NCBI GenBank assembly: GCA_964419935.1
Contig: CAYQQJ010000022.1
Span: 1 to 56,069, forward strand
Direction: 5' to 3'
From: CAYQQJ01 sp964419935
GTDB lineage: Bacteria > Pseudomonadota > Gammaproteobacteria > Pseudomonadales > Cellvibrionaceae
Length of the DNA: 56,069 nucleotides
The first letter of the stretch is position 1. Each line of letters starts with the position of its first letter. Positions 7,507 through 16,523 of this stretch are shown one piece after another. Under the pieces are notes generated by a model that saw only the letters and a list, made by a program, of their open reading frames with translations, searched no databases and had not been told where the DNA came from. Both the position numbers and the translations under genes were made by a program.

Positions 7507-10152
7507 ATGATGTCTACCGATGCGGCCTGTTTCCACTGTGGCGAAGCCAACCTTGAAGGTGGGCGCTACAGCGTCACTATCCTCGGCGAGCAGCGCGCCA
7601 TGTGCTGCCCCGGCTGTCAGGCGGTGGCGGAAACCATCGTTATGGGCGGTTTGGAAGATTACTACCGCCAGCGTTTTGCCAGTGCCGCCAAACCCAATGC
7701 AGAGGAACTTGAACAGGTTCTGGCCCAGGCGGACAACCTGAGCAGTGCCGAGCTGGAGCAGCCCTGGGTTCACCAGAAACGTGACGGCGTGAGCGCCATT
7801 CTGCAGATTGACGGCGTCACCTGCGCCGCCTGCGGCTGGCTGATCGAGCGGCACCTGCATCGCCAACCGGGGGTGGTTTCCGCCCGCTTCAACCTCAGCA
7901 CCCATGAATTGCTGCTGCACTGGCAAAGCGACAGCTACGCTCTGGCGGATTGTGTGCGGGAGCTGGCAGCATTGGGTTATCAGGCCCGGGTGCGCCAGCC
8001 CGACGACCTGCAGACCCGCTGCCGCCGCGAGCGCAAAGCAGCCATTGGCCGTCTGGCGGTGGGAGGCCTTGGTGCCATGCAGGCGATGATGTACGCCGTC
8101 GGCCTCTACTTTGGCGTGGGCGACGACATGGACCCCGCCATTGAAACCTTCTTGCGCTGGACCAGCTTGCTGGTGGCCATTCCCGTAGTCACTTACGCTG
8201 CCTGGCCGTTCCACGCCTCCGCCTGGCGCAGTGTGCGCGCCTGTTTCACCAGTGATGACGTGAGCATTGACGGCAAACGCGGTAAAAAAATCACCAATGA
8301 GCTGACTATGGATGTGCCGGTCTCCCTGGCGATTCTGATTACCTTTGCTGCCAGTGCTGTGGCCACCTTCACCATGGGCGGCGAAGTCTATTTCGAGTCC
8401 GTCGCCATGTTTGTGTTCTTTATCAGCATCGGTCGTTTTCTGGAGATGCTGGTGCGCCACCGCGCTGCCGCCCGCAATGACCGCCTGGGTCGGTATACGC
8501 CGGTGAGTGCCCTGCGCTTCAACGATGCCGCTGATGACGATGGCGCGCCCGGCGAAACTTCGGATTCAGTCATTACGCGGGTGCCCCTGAGCGCCTTGCA
8601 GCCCGGTGACCGTGTGTTGGTTAAAGCGGGTATGACGGTGCCGGCGGACGGCATCGTCAGCGCCGGTCACAGCCATACGGATGAGAGCTTTTTGACCGGG
8701 GAAAGCCTGCCCCAGGAAAAAACCCTGGGCAGCCGCGTACTCGCCGGTAGCATCAACGGCAGCAGTCCGCTGACGCTGCGGGTGGAAGCTGCCGGCGTCA
8801 ACACCGTTTTTGCCCGCATCCAGCATTTGCAGGCATTGGCCCAGAGCCGCAAGCCCCGGTTGGCGCGCATGGCGGACAACCTCGCAGGCTGGTTTATCGG
8901 CCGGCTGCTGCTCAGTGCAGTGGCGATTGGAGCGATTTGGTTATTGGTAGACCCGAGTCGCGCTATCTGGGTTTTGGTGGCACTTTTGGTGGCCAGCTGT
9001 CCCTGTGCGTTGACCCTGGCCACCTCAGCGGCGGCTGCGGCGTCCGGTTCAACGTTGGCGGGTCGCGGATTTTACCTGACCGGTGACAACAGTTTGGAAA
9101 CCCTGGCGCACATTACCGACGTGGTGTTCGACAAGACCGGCACATTGACCGACGGTGACTGGCAGCTGGACCGCGTCATCATGCTGCGGGACGGTGTGGA
9201 TCAGGAACGAGCTTTGGCTGTGGCTGCTTCTCTGGAGCGTTTTTCCGAGCATCCCCTCGCCCAGGCTTTTGCTCATGTGGAAACGTCATTGACCGCCGTC
9301 GATGTGGTATCCGAGACCGCGAAGGGGCTGCAGGGTCAGGTCGCTGGCGTGAGTTACAAGCTGGGCCGGGCGGACTTTGCGTGGTCCGCCGACGTGCTTG
9401 CTACACCAGCTGCCGGCCACAGCGCTATTTTGCTTTCGGACGATGTCGGCCCCGTAGCCTGGTTCCTGTTGCAGGAACGGCTTCGCGACACCGCCAAAAC
9501 CGCGGCCGCACAGCTGAAAGCCCAAGGCATACGCCTGCACCTCGTGAGTGGTGATCAGCCCCGTGCGGTGGAGCGGGTGGCGGGAATTCTCGGTATTGAT
9601 GCCTGGCGTGCCGACTGCGATCCTGCCGCCAAACTGGCCTATGTGAAACAATTGCAAGCGGATGACCGCATCGTGTTGATGATGGGTGACGGCATTAATG
9701 ACAGCCCGGTGATGGGCGCGGCGCATCTGAGCGTCGCTCTGTCCAGCGGTGCAGATCTCACTCGGCAGCACGCCGATGCCCTGTTGCTGGGTGGCAACCT
9801 CAACCTGTTGCCCCTGAGCATGACCCACGCCCAGCGCACCCTCGCGGTTATCAAACAGAACCTCGGCTGGGCCGTGGGCTACAATGTGCTCATCTTGCCG
9901 CTGGCGGCATTGGGCTGGGTGACACCCTGGCTGGCAGCCATTGGCATGTCCGCCAGCTCGCTGTTGGTAGTGCTCAACGCGATGCGTCTCAACCATTTTG
10001 CCGGCGACGAACACGCCGACGCGACCCCGCTGATTTCTCCCGAAGGAGTTCAAGCCTATGAACATCATTTTTCTGCTGATTCCGCTGAGCCTGGTGTTGC
10101 TGGCAGTGGCCACGGCAGCCTTCTTCTGGGCCATGAAACACGATCAGTTTGA
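7507..10152 (+). CDS. ccoI: copper-exporting P1B-type ATPase for cbb3 assembly
   Basis: CcoI (FixI) pumps copper across the inner membrane for delivery to the CuB site of cbb3 oxidase. The 881-residue protein has an N-terminal Cys-rich metal-binding segment (CFHCGEAN and CCPGCQAV), a heavy-metal-associated domain (DGVTCAACGWLIE), about eight membrane helices, the ion-binding SCPCALTLATS motif, the phosphorylation site VFDKTGTLTDG and the hinge GDGINDSPVMG. It starts 22 bases after ccoH. Its last 31 codons overlap ccoS in a different frame (95 bases), an unusually long overlap for this pair. Confidence 0.96.
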   Translation: MMSTDAACFHCGEANLEGGRYSVTILGEQRAMCCPGCQAVAETIVMGGLEDYYRQRFASAAKPNAEELEQVLAQADNLSSAELEQPWVHQKRDGVSAILQIDGVTCAACGWLIERHLHRQPGVVSARFNLSTHELLLHWQSDSYALADCVRELAALGYQARVRQPDDLQTRCRRERKAAIGRLAVGGLGAMQAMMYAVGLYFGVGDDMDPAIETFLRWTSLLVAIPVVTYAAWPFHASAWRSVRACFTSDDVSIDGKRGKKITNELTMDVPVSLAILITFAASAVATFTMGGEVYFESVAMFVFFISIGRFLEMLVRHRAAARNDRLGRYTPVSALRFNDAADDDGAPGETSDSVITRVPLSALQPGDRVLVKAGMTVPADGIVSAGHSHTDESFLTGESLPQEKTLGSRVLAGSINGSSPLTLRVEAAGVNTVFARIQHLQALAQSRKPRLARMADNLAGWFIGRLLLSAVAIGAIWLLVDPSRAIWVLVALLVASCPCALTLATSAAAAASGSTLAGRGFYLTGDNSLETLAHITDVVFDKTGTLTDGDWQLDRVIMLRDGVDQERALAVAASLERFSEHPLAQAFAHVETSLTAVDVVSETAKGLQGQVAGVSYKLGRADFAWSADVLATPAAGHSAILLSDDVGPVAWFLLQERLRDTAKTAAAQLKAQGIRLHLVSGDQPRAVERVAGILGIDAWRADCDPAAKLAYVKQLQADDRIVLMMGDGINDSPVMGAAHLSVALSSGADLTRQHADALLLGGNLNLLPLSMTHAQRTLAVIKQNLGWAVGYNVLILPLAALGWVTPWLAAIGMSASSLLVVLNAMRLNHFAGDEHADATPLISPEGVQAYEHHFSADSAEPGVAGSGHGSLLLGHETRSV

Positions 10153-10261
10153 CGACCTGGAAGGCCCGGCTTACAGCATCTTCAATGAAGAGGACAGGCC
10201 GTCCAACCGCAAGCGCAAGAGTCCGCCATCTGAGCCAGCAGACGCCAGCGAGCGCACCTGA
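10058..10261 (+). CDS. ccoS: cbb3 oxidase maturation protein CcoS
   Basis: The 67-residue protein has one N-terminal membrane helix (about 3-25), then FFWAMKHDQFDDLEGPAYSI, the hallmark motif of CcoS, and a charged tail. CcoS is needed for cofactor insertion into the oxidase. The start has a good ribosome site (GAAGGAG, 8 bases upstream) but lies inside the end of ccoI. It ends at the A of the next gene's ATG, giving a one-base overlap with the TauE-like gene. Both features suggest tight co-translation. Confidence 0.93.
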   Translation: MNIIFLLIPLSLVLLAVATAAFFWAMKHDQFDDLEGPAYSIFNEEDRPSNRKRKSPPSEPADASERT

Positions 10262-11016
10262 TGCTTGAAGCGCTCGTCACGGTATTTCTGCTGGGGCTGC
10301 TGTCCAGCCTGCACTGCGGGGGCATGTGTGGCGGCATCATAGGTGCGCTGTCCATATCCCTGCCTGCTGAGGTTCGCAGCCGGCCACTGGTATTGATTGG
10401 CTATCACCTGTTGTTCAACGGTGGCCGCATAGGTAGCTACGCGCTGGCCGGCGCCCTGGTCGGTTCCCTCAGCACGATTCTGCCGGACGCCCAGTTGGCG
10501 CAGGTTCTGGGTTACGCCCGCATGGCGGTGGGGGTGCTGATGATTTTGCTCGCCCTGCATTTGACCGGCGTGCTGCGTACCATGTCCGCCATTGAGCGGC
10601 TCGGTCTGGGGCTGTGGCGGCGTATCAGCCCGCTTTACCGTCCATTGTTGCCGGTGCGCAAGCCCTGGCAGGCTGTGGCGCTCGGGTTGTTCTGGGGCTG
10701 GCTGCCCTGCGGTCTGGTGTATACCGCGCTGGCTTACACGCTGACGGTTCCCGGCCCGGCTCAAGGTGCGCAACTGATGGCGGCATTCGGACTGGGAACC
10801 CTACCGGCGTTACTGTTAACCGGCACCGCATTTTCCACCGCGTTGCGTACCCTGCCGGCAACACGCCCGGCTATGGGAATTCTCCTGCTGGTGCTCGGCG
10901 TCTGGACCATCTATGCCGCGTTGCCCCACGCCGACCATGCGCCTCACCACCATTCTCCGCAGGAGCATTCTCTCCAAAATCATCAGTCCGAGCCGCCCGC
11001 CACACATCAGCATTGA
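10261..11016 (+). CDS. TauE/SafE family (UreH-like) membrane protein with His-rich tail
   Basis: This 251-residue protein of about six helices starts MLEALVTVFLLGLLSSLHCG followed by GMCGG. The HCxGMCGG pattern is typical of the small SafE/UreH-like proteins usually found after ccoS. The family is annotated as sulfite exporters, but the cbb3 context and the C-terminal tail with about nine His (HADHAPHHHSPQEHSLQNHQ) favour a metal-related role, probably copper (inference). It is the last gene of the ccoGHIS block, and a terminator follows at 11058. Confidence 0.85.
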   Translation: MLEALVTVFLLGLLSSLHCGGMCGGIIGALSISLPAEVRSRPLVLIGYHLLFNGGRIGSYALAGALVGSLSTILPDAQLAQVLGYARMAVGVLMILLALHLTGVLRTMSAIERLGLGLWRRISPLYRPLLPVRKPWQAVALGLFWGWLPCGLVYTALAYTLTVPGPAQGAQLMAAFGLGTLPALLLTGTAFSTALRTLPATRPAMGILLLVLGVWTIYAALPHADHAPHHHSPQEHSLQNHQSEPPATHQH

Positions 11017-11057
11017 TCTTTTCCTGAATTTGCCACTCTCAAGCCTTTAAGAGGCTT

Positions 11058-11085
11058 GGGGCAGGTATTTTCCTTGCCCCTTTTT
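11058..11085 (+). terminator. intrinsic terminator after the cco cluster
   Basis: GGGGCAGG and CCTTGCCCC pair (one bulge) around an ATTTT-type loop and are followed by TTTTT. Another small hairpin (CAAGCCT-TTAAG-AGGCTTG) lies just before it. It ends transcription of the ccoG-to-TauE unit before fnr. Confidence 0.8.
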
Positions 11086-11112
11086 CAAGCCATACCGGCT
11101 ATAATTGCCCGT

Positions 11113-11220
11113 GTGCTGCCTTAAACTAAACAGCATTATCAGCGCGGCGCCCGCAGGGAGTCAGTCAGATCGTCTGCGATTTGACTGGCTCTGATTGTGT
11201 TGTTTAGTTTGAGGCAGTAC
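11113..11220. repeat. nested inverted repeat upstream of fnr
   Basis: Outer arms 11113-11135 and 11198-11220 (CTGCCTTAAACTAAACA against its complement) match at about 20 of 23 positions. An inner hairpin of 15-base arms (11158-11172 and 11177-11191, GAGTCAGTCAGATCG) encloses a TCTG loop. The whole could fold as a long stem in DNA or in the fnr leader RNA. It may be a small non-autonomous mobile element or a regulatory leader. Confidence 0.7.
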
Positions 11221-11273
11221 ACCAGTTCACCCACGAGCTTGCTTTACTGGGCGAGCTAAAAGAGAGGCGTTTC

Positions 11274-12029
11274 ATGGGGGATAACATTGTCACTTTCTCC
11301 AGTTTGAGGGCCGCGTGCAACAGCTGCGACCTCAAGGAACTGTGCCTGCCAATTGGTTTGGCGGAAGCTGACATCGATCTGCTGGACAACATCATTCGCC
11401 GGCGCAAGCCGCTGCAACGGGGCGACCTGCTTTTCCGCGCGGGGGATCCGCTGCACTCCATCTACGCGGTCCGCTCGGGCAGCGTCAAAACCACTTACAT
11501 TACCGCCGACGGCGAAGCGCAAATTACCGGTTTTGCGCTGCCCGGCGAGCTGGTCGGGCTGGACGGCATTCATGGCGACACGCATCGCTGCACGGCTCGG
11601 GCGCTGGAAACCTCAAGTGTGTGCGAGGTGCCGTTCGACATGCTGGAAGACCTGACGTTTCAGGTGAAAGGCCTGCGCCGACGCCTGCTGCAGTTGATGG
11701 GTCAGGAGCTCACCAAGGATCAGGAGCTACTGTTGCTGTTGGGCAAGCGATCCGCTGATGAGCGCCTCGCCATTTTTCTCCTTAATGTGTCCACTCGTCA
11801 CCGTAATCGCGGACTCTCCGGCGACAAATTCCGGTTGTCGATGAGTCGGACGGATATCGCCAATTACTTGGGCCTTGCATTGGAAACCGTAAGCCGGCTT
11901 TTCACCCGCATGCAGGAGTTGAAGATTCTCTTGGTTGAGGGAAAGGAGATTCAGGTTCTCGACCGGGTGGCGCTGAGCAACATGGCTTCACTCAGTACCC
12001 GTTGTGCTGGGGATGAAAGCCGCGCTTGA
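11274..12029 (+). CDS. fnr: Fnr/Anr oxygen-sensing transcription regulator
   Basis: Fnr binds a 4Fe-4S cluster that is destroyed by O2 and, when intact, activates genes for low-oxygen respiration. The 251-residue protein has the three N-terminal cluster Cys (C15, C18, C24: CNSCDLKELC) and the internal fourth (C117 in SSVCEVPFD), a cyclic-nucleotide-binding-type beta barrel, a dimer helix, and the helix-turn-helix SRTDIANYLGLALETVSRLF with the E-SR contacts that read TTGAT. It follows the cco genes, its probable targets. The start at 11274 is preceded by AGAGAGGCG. Confidence 0.96.
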   Translation: MGDNIVTFSSLRAACNSCDLKELCLPIGLAEADIDLLDNIIRRRKPLQRGDLLFRAGDPLHSIYAVRSGSVKTTYITADGEAQITGFALPGELVGLDGIHGDTHRCTARALETSSVCEVPFDMLEDLTFQVKGLRRRLLQLMGQELTKDQELLLLLGKRSADERLAIFLLNVSTRHRNRGLSGDKFRLSMSRTDIANYLGLALETVSRLFTRMQELKILLVEGKEIQVLDRVALSNMASLSTRCAGDESRA

Positions 12030-12052
12030 GTTTATGGTTGGGGCTTCGACAC

Positions 12053-12160
12053 GTTTGCCATCAGGCATAGACCTTTTGAAAACGCATAAACACGTCCCTG
12101 TGGCTCCCCCGCGGCGTCCCTGCCGCGAGGGTTTCAAAAGGTCTATGCCTGATGGCAAAC
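12053..12160. repeat. 29-bp perfect inverted repeat around a GC hairpin, after fnr
   Basis: GTTTGCCATCAGGCATAGAC followed by CTTTTGAAA (12053-12081) is exactly repeated in reverse at 12132-12160. The 50-base centre contains a second GC-rich hairpin (CCCGCGGC against GCCGCGAGGG). No T-run is present. The region to 12258 holds no gene. It may serve as the fnr 3' end or be a repeat element. Confidence 0.85.
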
Positions 12161-12258
12161 TCCTTCGGTGCTCTCGGTTGATATATATAAAAGCTTCGAT
12201 GGAAATGTACCCCGACAACCAAAATTTATTGGGTTAAAAATTCCTTCCTGCCAAGTAA

Positions 12259-12645
12259 TCACCCTTTCATCAGCGCCAGAATTTCCTTGCTGTAAATCGA
12301 AATCAGCAGCCCCGCGATGCAAATGCCTAAACCGGAAAGCTCGATAAAATTGGTTTGCTTGGCTTTCAGCAGAAATACCTGAATCAATATTCCCACCACC
12401 AGCGCCGCAATGTGCGCGTAGATCACCATGGCCGGGTAACTGAAGAACTGATCACCGCGCCCGTAATAAAGCGTAAAGCCGGTCGTGGCGGTGAAGGTGA
12501 CCGGCACGGTGAACAGGGATATTTTTAGGGCATCAACGAAAGTGAGCAACCCGTCTTCATGTTGATTCTGGATACCCAGCAAGTTGGGTACTTGTACGCA
12601 CAAGGTTGCAACCACCAGCCATAGGAAACAGGCAAGCATCGTCAT
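12259..12645 (-). CDS. small four-helix membrane protein, function unknown
   Basis: I do not recognise this 128-residue protein. It is almost entirely hydrophobic with four predicted membrane helices (about 1-20, 40-60, 72-95 and 103-122) and few charges, mostly Lys and Asp in loops. The size and layout recall small drug/metabolite-type transporters, but no diagnostic motif (such as the EmrE Glu in helix 1) is visible. A GGGGAGA ribosome site precedes the ATG at 12645. It is transcribed alone, in the same direction as the aldo/keto reductase upstream. Confidence 0.75.
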   Translation of the reverse strand: MTMLACFLWLVVATLCVQVPNLLGIQNQHEDGLLTFVDALKISLFTVPVTFTATTGFTLYYGRGDQFFSYPAMVIYAHIAALVVGILIQVFLLKAKQTNFIELSGLGICIAGLLISIYSKEILALMKG

Positions 12646-12728
12646 TCTCCCCTCTAAAGTCGCTGGGCTTCAGTCTCAGATGAGGAAAGACTGCAATATG
12701 AATGCCGGTGCTTGTCATGTTGCCGTTG

Positions 12729-13769
12729 TTAACCTGCTGTTGCCTCTGACGAGCTGCGCCAGATGTTCACATCGCTATCCACGGCGTGAAGATTTATTTC
12801 TGCAAGTTCTTCAGCGGAAAATTCGCAATTGTGCAAGGCGTCGAGAGAATCATCCAGCTGTGCCACTGTGCGTGCGCCAACCAGCGCGGAGGTGACGCGC
12901 GGGTCCCGCAATATCCACGCAATCGCCATTTGTGCCAGGGTCTGGCCGCGTCGTTTTGCTATGGCGTCGAGGGCGCGCACGCGTTCCAGGGTGTCCGGCT
13001 TCAGCAGTTCTGCGGAGAAGGATCCACCTTTGCTGGCGCGAGCATCTTCCAAGCGGTTGTTGAGGTACTTTGAGGTGAGCATTCCCTGGGCGAGCGGTGA
13101 AAACGCAATGCAACCCATGCCCAGTTCGGCCAATGTGTCCAGCAGCTCATCTTCGATCCAGCGATTGAACATGGAATAGGATGGCTGGTGAATCAGGCAG
13201 GGTGTGCCCAGCTCTTGCAGAATTGCGTAGGCGCGCCGGGTCATGGCCGGCGAGTAGGACGATATGCCGACATAAAGCGCCTTGCCTTGTCGCACTATGT
13301 GATCCAGGGCGCCCATGGTTTCTTCCAGAGGCGTGCGCGGATCAACGCGATGGGAATAGAAAATATCCACGTAGTCCGTGCCCATTCGTTTCAGACTCTG
13401 GTCGAGGCTGGCTATGAGATATTTGCGCGACCCCCAGTTCCCGTACGGCCCCGGCCACATGTCGTAGCCCGCTTTGGTGGAGATGACCAGTTCATCCCGA
13501 TGGGCGTGAAAATCCGTGGCGAGCACGCGGCCGAAATTTTCCTCCGCTGATCCATAGGGAGGTCCGTAATTATTGGCCAGATCGAAGTGGGTCACGCCTC
13601 GGTCAAATGCGCGACGCAAAATTGCACGGCCCGTTTCAAACCGGTCTGTGCCGCCAAAGTTTTGCCAGAGCCCCAGGGAGATGGCAGGCAAATCGAGGCC
13701 GCTGCGACCGGAACGTCGATAATCCAGCTGTTCGTAACGGGCGGGGTCCGCAACATAAGGTGTTTGCAT
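12729..13769 (-). CDS. gpr: aldo/keto reductase, L-glyceraldehyde 3-phosphate reductase type (YghZ)
   Basis: NADPH-dependent reductase that detoxifies L-glyceraldehyde 3-phosphate and methylglyoxal. The 346-residue length equals E. coli YghZ, and long stretches match, such as THFDLANNYGPPYGSAEENF, STKAGYDMWPGPYG and SRKYLIASLDQSLKRMG. The catalytic Asp, Tyr, Lys and His are present (D of FDLANNY, Y of NNYGPP, K of STKAGYD, H of YSHRVD). The start at 13769 is chosen over a longer frame because AGGAG sits 8 bases upstream. It appears monocistronic. Confidence 0.95.
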   Translation of the reverse strand: MQTPYVADPARYEQLDYRRSGRSGLDLPAISLGLWQNFGGTDRFETGRAILRRAFDRGVTHFDLANNYGPPYGSAEENFGRVLATDFHAHRDELVISTKAGYDMWPGPYGNWGSRKYLIASLDQSLKRMGTDYVDIFYSHRVDPRTPLEETMGALDHIVRQGKALYVGISSYSPAMTRRAYAILQELGTPCLIHQPSYSMFNRWIEDELLDTLAELGMGCIAFSPLAQGMLTSKYLNNRLEDARASKGGSFSAELLKPDTLERVRALDAIAKRRGQTLAQMAIAWILRDPRVTSALVGARTVAQLDDSLDALHNCEFSAEELAEINLHAVDSDVNIWRSSSEATAG

Positions 13770-13991
13770 AGAATTCTCCTGAAATCTGTTTTGGCTTGTG
13801 CTCAGCGGTACAAAGCACCCATACACAATGCGAAAGAACCGCAGTTTACACGAGACTCAGTGGCCTAGGTATTGCTTTGAAAATGATCAGAAGGAGAACA
13901 CCGGGCACTGCCGGCTCTCAATGCCTTTTGAGTGGCATGCCGGCTATTAATGCTTCATCCATTGTTAGCTAATCACCGAGAGGTAAGTAAT

Positions 13992-14441
13992 ATGGAAACG
14001 CGTGGTCAAGATACGAATGCCGATATCGAACAACTCAACGCATTTTTGCGAGACGAACTGGCGGCAGTGGAAACCTACCAGCAGTGCATTGAAAAAATGG
14101 ACCAACCGCAAGTCGCGTCGGGTTTGACAGATTTACAACGATCACACCAAAAGCGCGCAACCTTGTTAAGCCATCGCGTTCAAGAGCTGGGAGGCATTCC
14201 GGAAACAGACTCCGGTATGTGGGGCAGCTTCTCGAAACTGGTGGAAGGCGGCGCGAGTATGTTCGGAGAGAAAAGCGCGCTGTCGGCGCTGGAAGAAGGT
14301 GAGGATCGCGGTGTGGAAAGCTACCGAAGCGGAGCGGATAAATTAACGCCTGCCAACCGGTCTTTCATTAATACATCTATATTGCCCGAGCACAACCGTA
14401 GCCATGACACGCTCAACCGTTTGAAGTCCATTATTCACTGA
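13992..14441 (+). CDS. DUF2383 ferritin-like four-helix protein
   Basis: This 149-residue, mostly helical protein has the DUF2383 pattern: LNAFLRDELAAVETYQQCIE early, a central SLKRSHQ-like stretch (TDLQRSHQKRATLLSHRVQE), and SAFLEEGE-like ALSALEEGEDRGVESYRSGA. The E, Y and H positions resemble ferritin-like helical bundles, though metal binding is not proven. Such proteins are often linked to stress or stationary phase in Proteobacteria. The start at 13992 (METRGQD) is preferred because GAGAGGTAA precedes it. A shared terminator separates it from the convergent kinase gene. Confidence 0.85.
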   Translation: METRGQDTNADIEQLNAFLRDELAAVETYQQCIEKMDQPQVASGLTDLQRSHQKRATLLSHRVQELGGIPETDSGMWGSFSKLVEGGASMFGEKSALSALEEGEDRGVESYRSGADKLTPANRSFINTSILPEHNRSHDTLNRLKSIIH

Positions 14442-14457
14442 GTCAACGGTCAGTGAA

Positions 14458-14491
14458 ACACTGTTTCGGGAGCGTGCTTCCGGAACAGTGT
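14458..14491. terminator. bidirectional hairpin between convergent genes
   Basis: ACACTGTTTCGG pairs with CCGGAACAGTGT around a 10-base loop (one mismatch). It lies between the stops of the DUF2383 gene and the sensor kinase, where a shared terminator is expected. T-runs are absent, so strength is uncertain. Confidence 0.65.
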
Positions 14492-14495
14492 CCCG

Positions 14496-16523
14496 TCATC
14501 TTAGCGCCGTCATCAAATCATCAAGCGCCACAGGTTTGGTGAAATACCGGTTAAACCCCGCATTCTCACCTTTTTTCACGTCGCCTGCCTGGCCATAGCC
14601 AGTTACGGCAATCAATGTGCCTGCGTAGCCGCCGGCACGCAAACGTCTTGCAACTTCGTAGCCGTCCATATCCGGGAGTCCGATGTCCAGCAATATGACG
14701 TCGGGCTTGAAGCTGTCTGTTTGTTGTAACGCCGAGCGGGAATCATACACGGTTACCGTTTCATGTCCGCTCAGGCTCAGCAGCTGTGCCAGTGAGTCGG
14801 CAGCATCGGCATTATCATCGACGACGAGAACTTTTTGGGCAGCGGCAGCCGTTTCTGTATTGCTGCGGGGCGCAGTCTTGGGTGCAGATATCAACGGGAA
14901 ATATATTTTGAAGTTGGACCCCAGGCCTGGACCACCACTTTGTGCGGTAACGCTACCACCATGCATGGCAACCATACGCTGTACAATCGCCAGCCCGATG
15001 CCGAGACCGCCTTCGGAGCGATCCAGGGTTTGATGCCCTTGAACAAAAAGATCGAATACTTTAGGCACCATTTCCTGGGAAATACCGACGCCGTTGTCCC
15101 CAATTTCAATTAGCGCCGAGTCTGCGCATTTGCTGATGGAAATTTCTATACGTCCGCCGCGATCAGTGTACTTGATGGCATTGGCCAGGACGTTGGCAAC
15201 TGACTGTATGATGCGAGTGAGGTCCCCATTAATCCAGAGGTCGCAATCGCATCGGTTGACGACCAAATCATGCTGCTTGTGGGCAATCTGATCCCGCAGG
15301 GATTCGATCACCAATTCCAGCGTTTCGCACAGTTCCAACGGCTCGCGTTGCAAGGTTATGCGTCCCTGGGTGATACGAGAGGTATCGAGCAGATCATCGA
15401 TCAGGCGCGTCAGTTGCGTGACCTGTCGCGCCAATAAATCGCCTACCGCATGCATCGCGGGGTCGTGGCCGGTTGTGCGTAACAAAAGCTCGCTGGCATT
15501 GCGGATGGGCGCCAGAGGGTTGCGCAACTCGTGAGCCAACATTGCGAGAAATTCGTCTTTGCGACGGTCGTCTTCCCGCAGTACCTCGGTGGCGCGAACA
15601 CGTTCGGTGACATCATAGCCATTAGCCAGAATGCCAGTGACCTGCCCTTGCGCATCGCGAATGGGTTGATACACAAAATCGATATAAACGGTTTGTTCCC
15701 GGCCGCGTTCACGATCAGATAAGGTAATGGGAGTGGCCAACCCCTGGTGAGCCTCGCCTGTGCGATAGACTTCGTCCAGCAGTTCTACAAACCCCTGGCC
15801 TTCTACTTCCGGCAACACTTCCCTCACGGTTTTTCCGATAATATCGCGGCGCCCAATAAGATTGTAATAGGGCGTATTGGCGAACTCGAAAACATGCTGC
15901 GGTCCTTCAAGTGTGCAGATAAAACCCGGCGCCTGACTGAACAGCTCGCGCCAGCGGGCTTCGGAGTTGGTCAAACGGTGCTCCGCCAAAACCTGGCCGG
16001 TGGTTTCTGAGCAAACAACCAACACGCCACCCACGCCGCAACGCGCACTTGGGTCGTCGATGGGGCCGTAGCTGTAGGTCCAGTAAATATCCTCTTTCCG
16101 CCCGTTGCGCGTGGTGGGCACTCGCTGGTTTTCATGCCAGGTATGCCCTTCACCGCGCATTACATATTCAATCTGTGGGCCTATGATCGGCCAGATTTCA
16201 TCCCAGCAGTCATGGCCACGTTGTCCCAGTGCGCTGGGGTGGCGTTCGGGCCCGAGGGACCGACGGTAAGCATCGTTATAGAACTGAATCAAGTCCGGCC
16301 CCCAGTAGATGAACATGGGGTGGCCGGTAGACAGGAGTATTCGAAGCGCGGTTTTTAACGGTTGTGGCCAGTTCTGCGGCGAGCCGAGAGGGCTGTGCTC
16401 CCAGTCATAGGCGCGAGTCAACTCGCCCATTTCCCCGCCGTCGGCGAGAAACTTGTAGCGCGAATTCCCAGAGCTGAATGAATGGAGTGGCCGATGTGTC
16501 GCCGAATTTTCGTCAGGTGTCAT
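14496..16523 (-). CDS. hybrid sensor histidine kinase with two PAS domains and a receiver
   Basis: A soluble 675-residue kinase with no membrane helices. In order: a PAS-like domain (about 25-175, including FIYWGPDLIQFYNDAYRRSL), a second PAS/PAC (about 188-310, ending GILANGYDVTERV), HisKA with phospho-acceptor His331 (LAMLAHELRNPLAPIRNASE), HATPase (NAIKYTDRGG, DNGVGI, GGLGIGLAIV) and a C-terminal receiver with the phospho-Asp in VILLDIGLPDMDGYE. The final output is therefore a phosphorelay, probably to a separate protein encoded elsewhere. No cognate regulator is adjacent. The ligand for PAS is unknown. The spacer 16524-16692 upstream holds no gene. Confidence 0.93.
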   Translation of the reverse strand: MTPDENSATHRPLHSFSSGNSRYKFLADGGEMGELTRAYDWEHSPLGSPQNWPQPLKTALRILLSTGHPMFIYWGPDLIQFYNDAYRRSLGPERHPSALGQRGHDCWDEIWPIIGPQIEYVMRGEGHTWHENQRVPTTRNGRKEDIYWTYSYGPIDDPSARCGVGGVLVVCSETTGQVLAEHRLTNSEARWRELFSQAPGFICTLEGPQHVFEFANTPYYNLIGRRDIIGKTVREVLPEVEGQGFVELLDEVYRTGEAHQGLATPITLSDRERGREQTVYIDFVYQPIRDAQGQVTGILANGYDVTERVRATEVLREDDRRKDEFLAMLAHELRNPLAPIRNASELLLRTTGHDPAMHAVGDLLARQVTQLTRLIDDLLDTSRITQGRITLQREPLELCETLELVIESLRDQIAHKQHDLVVNRCDCDLWINGDLTRIIQSVANVLANAIKYTDRGGRIEISISKCADSALIEIGDNGVGISQEMVPKVFDLFVQGHQTLDRSEGGLGIGLAIVQRMVAMHGGSVTAQSGGPGLGSNFKIYFPLISAPKTAPRSNTETAAAAQKVLVVDDNADAADSLAQLLSLSGHETVTVYDSRSALQQTDSFKPDVILLDIGLPDMDGYEVARRLRAGGYAGTLIAVTGYGQAGDVKKGENAGFNRYFTKPVALDDLMTALR

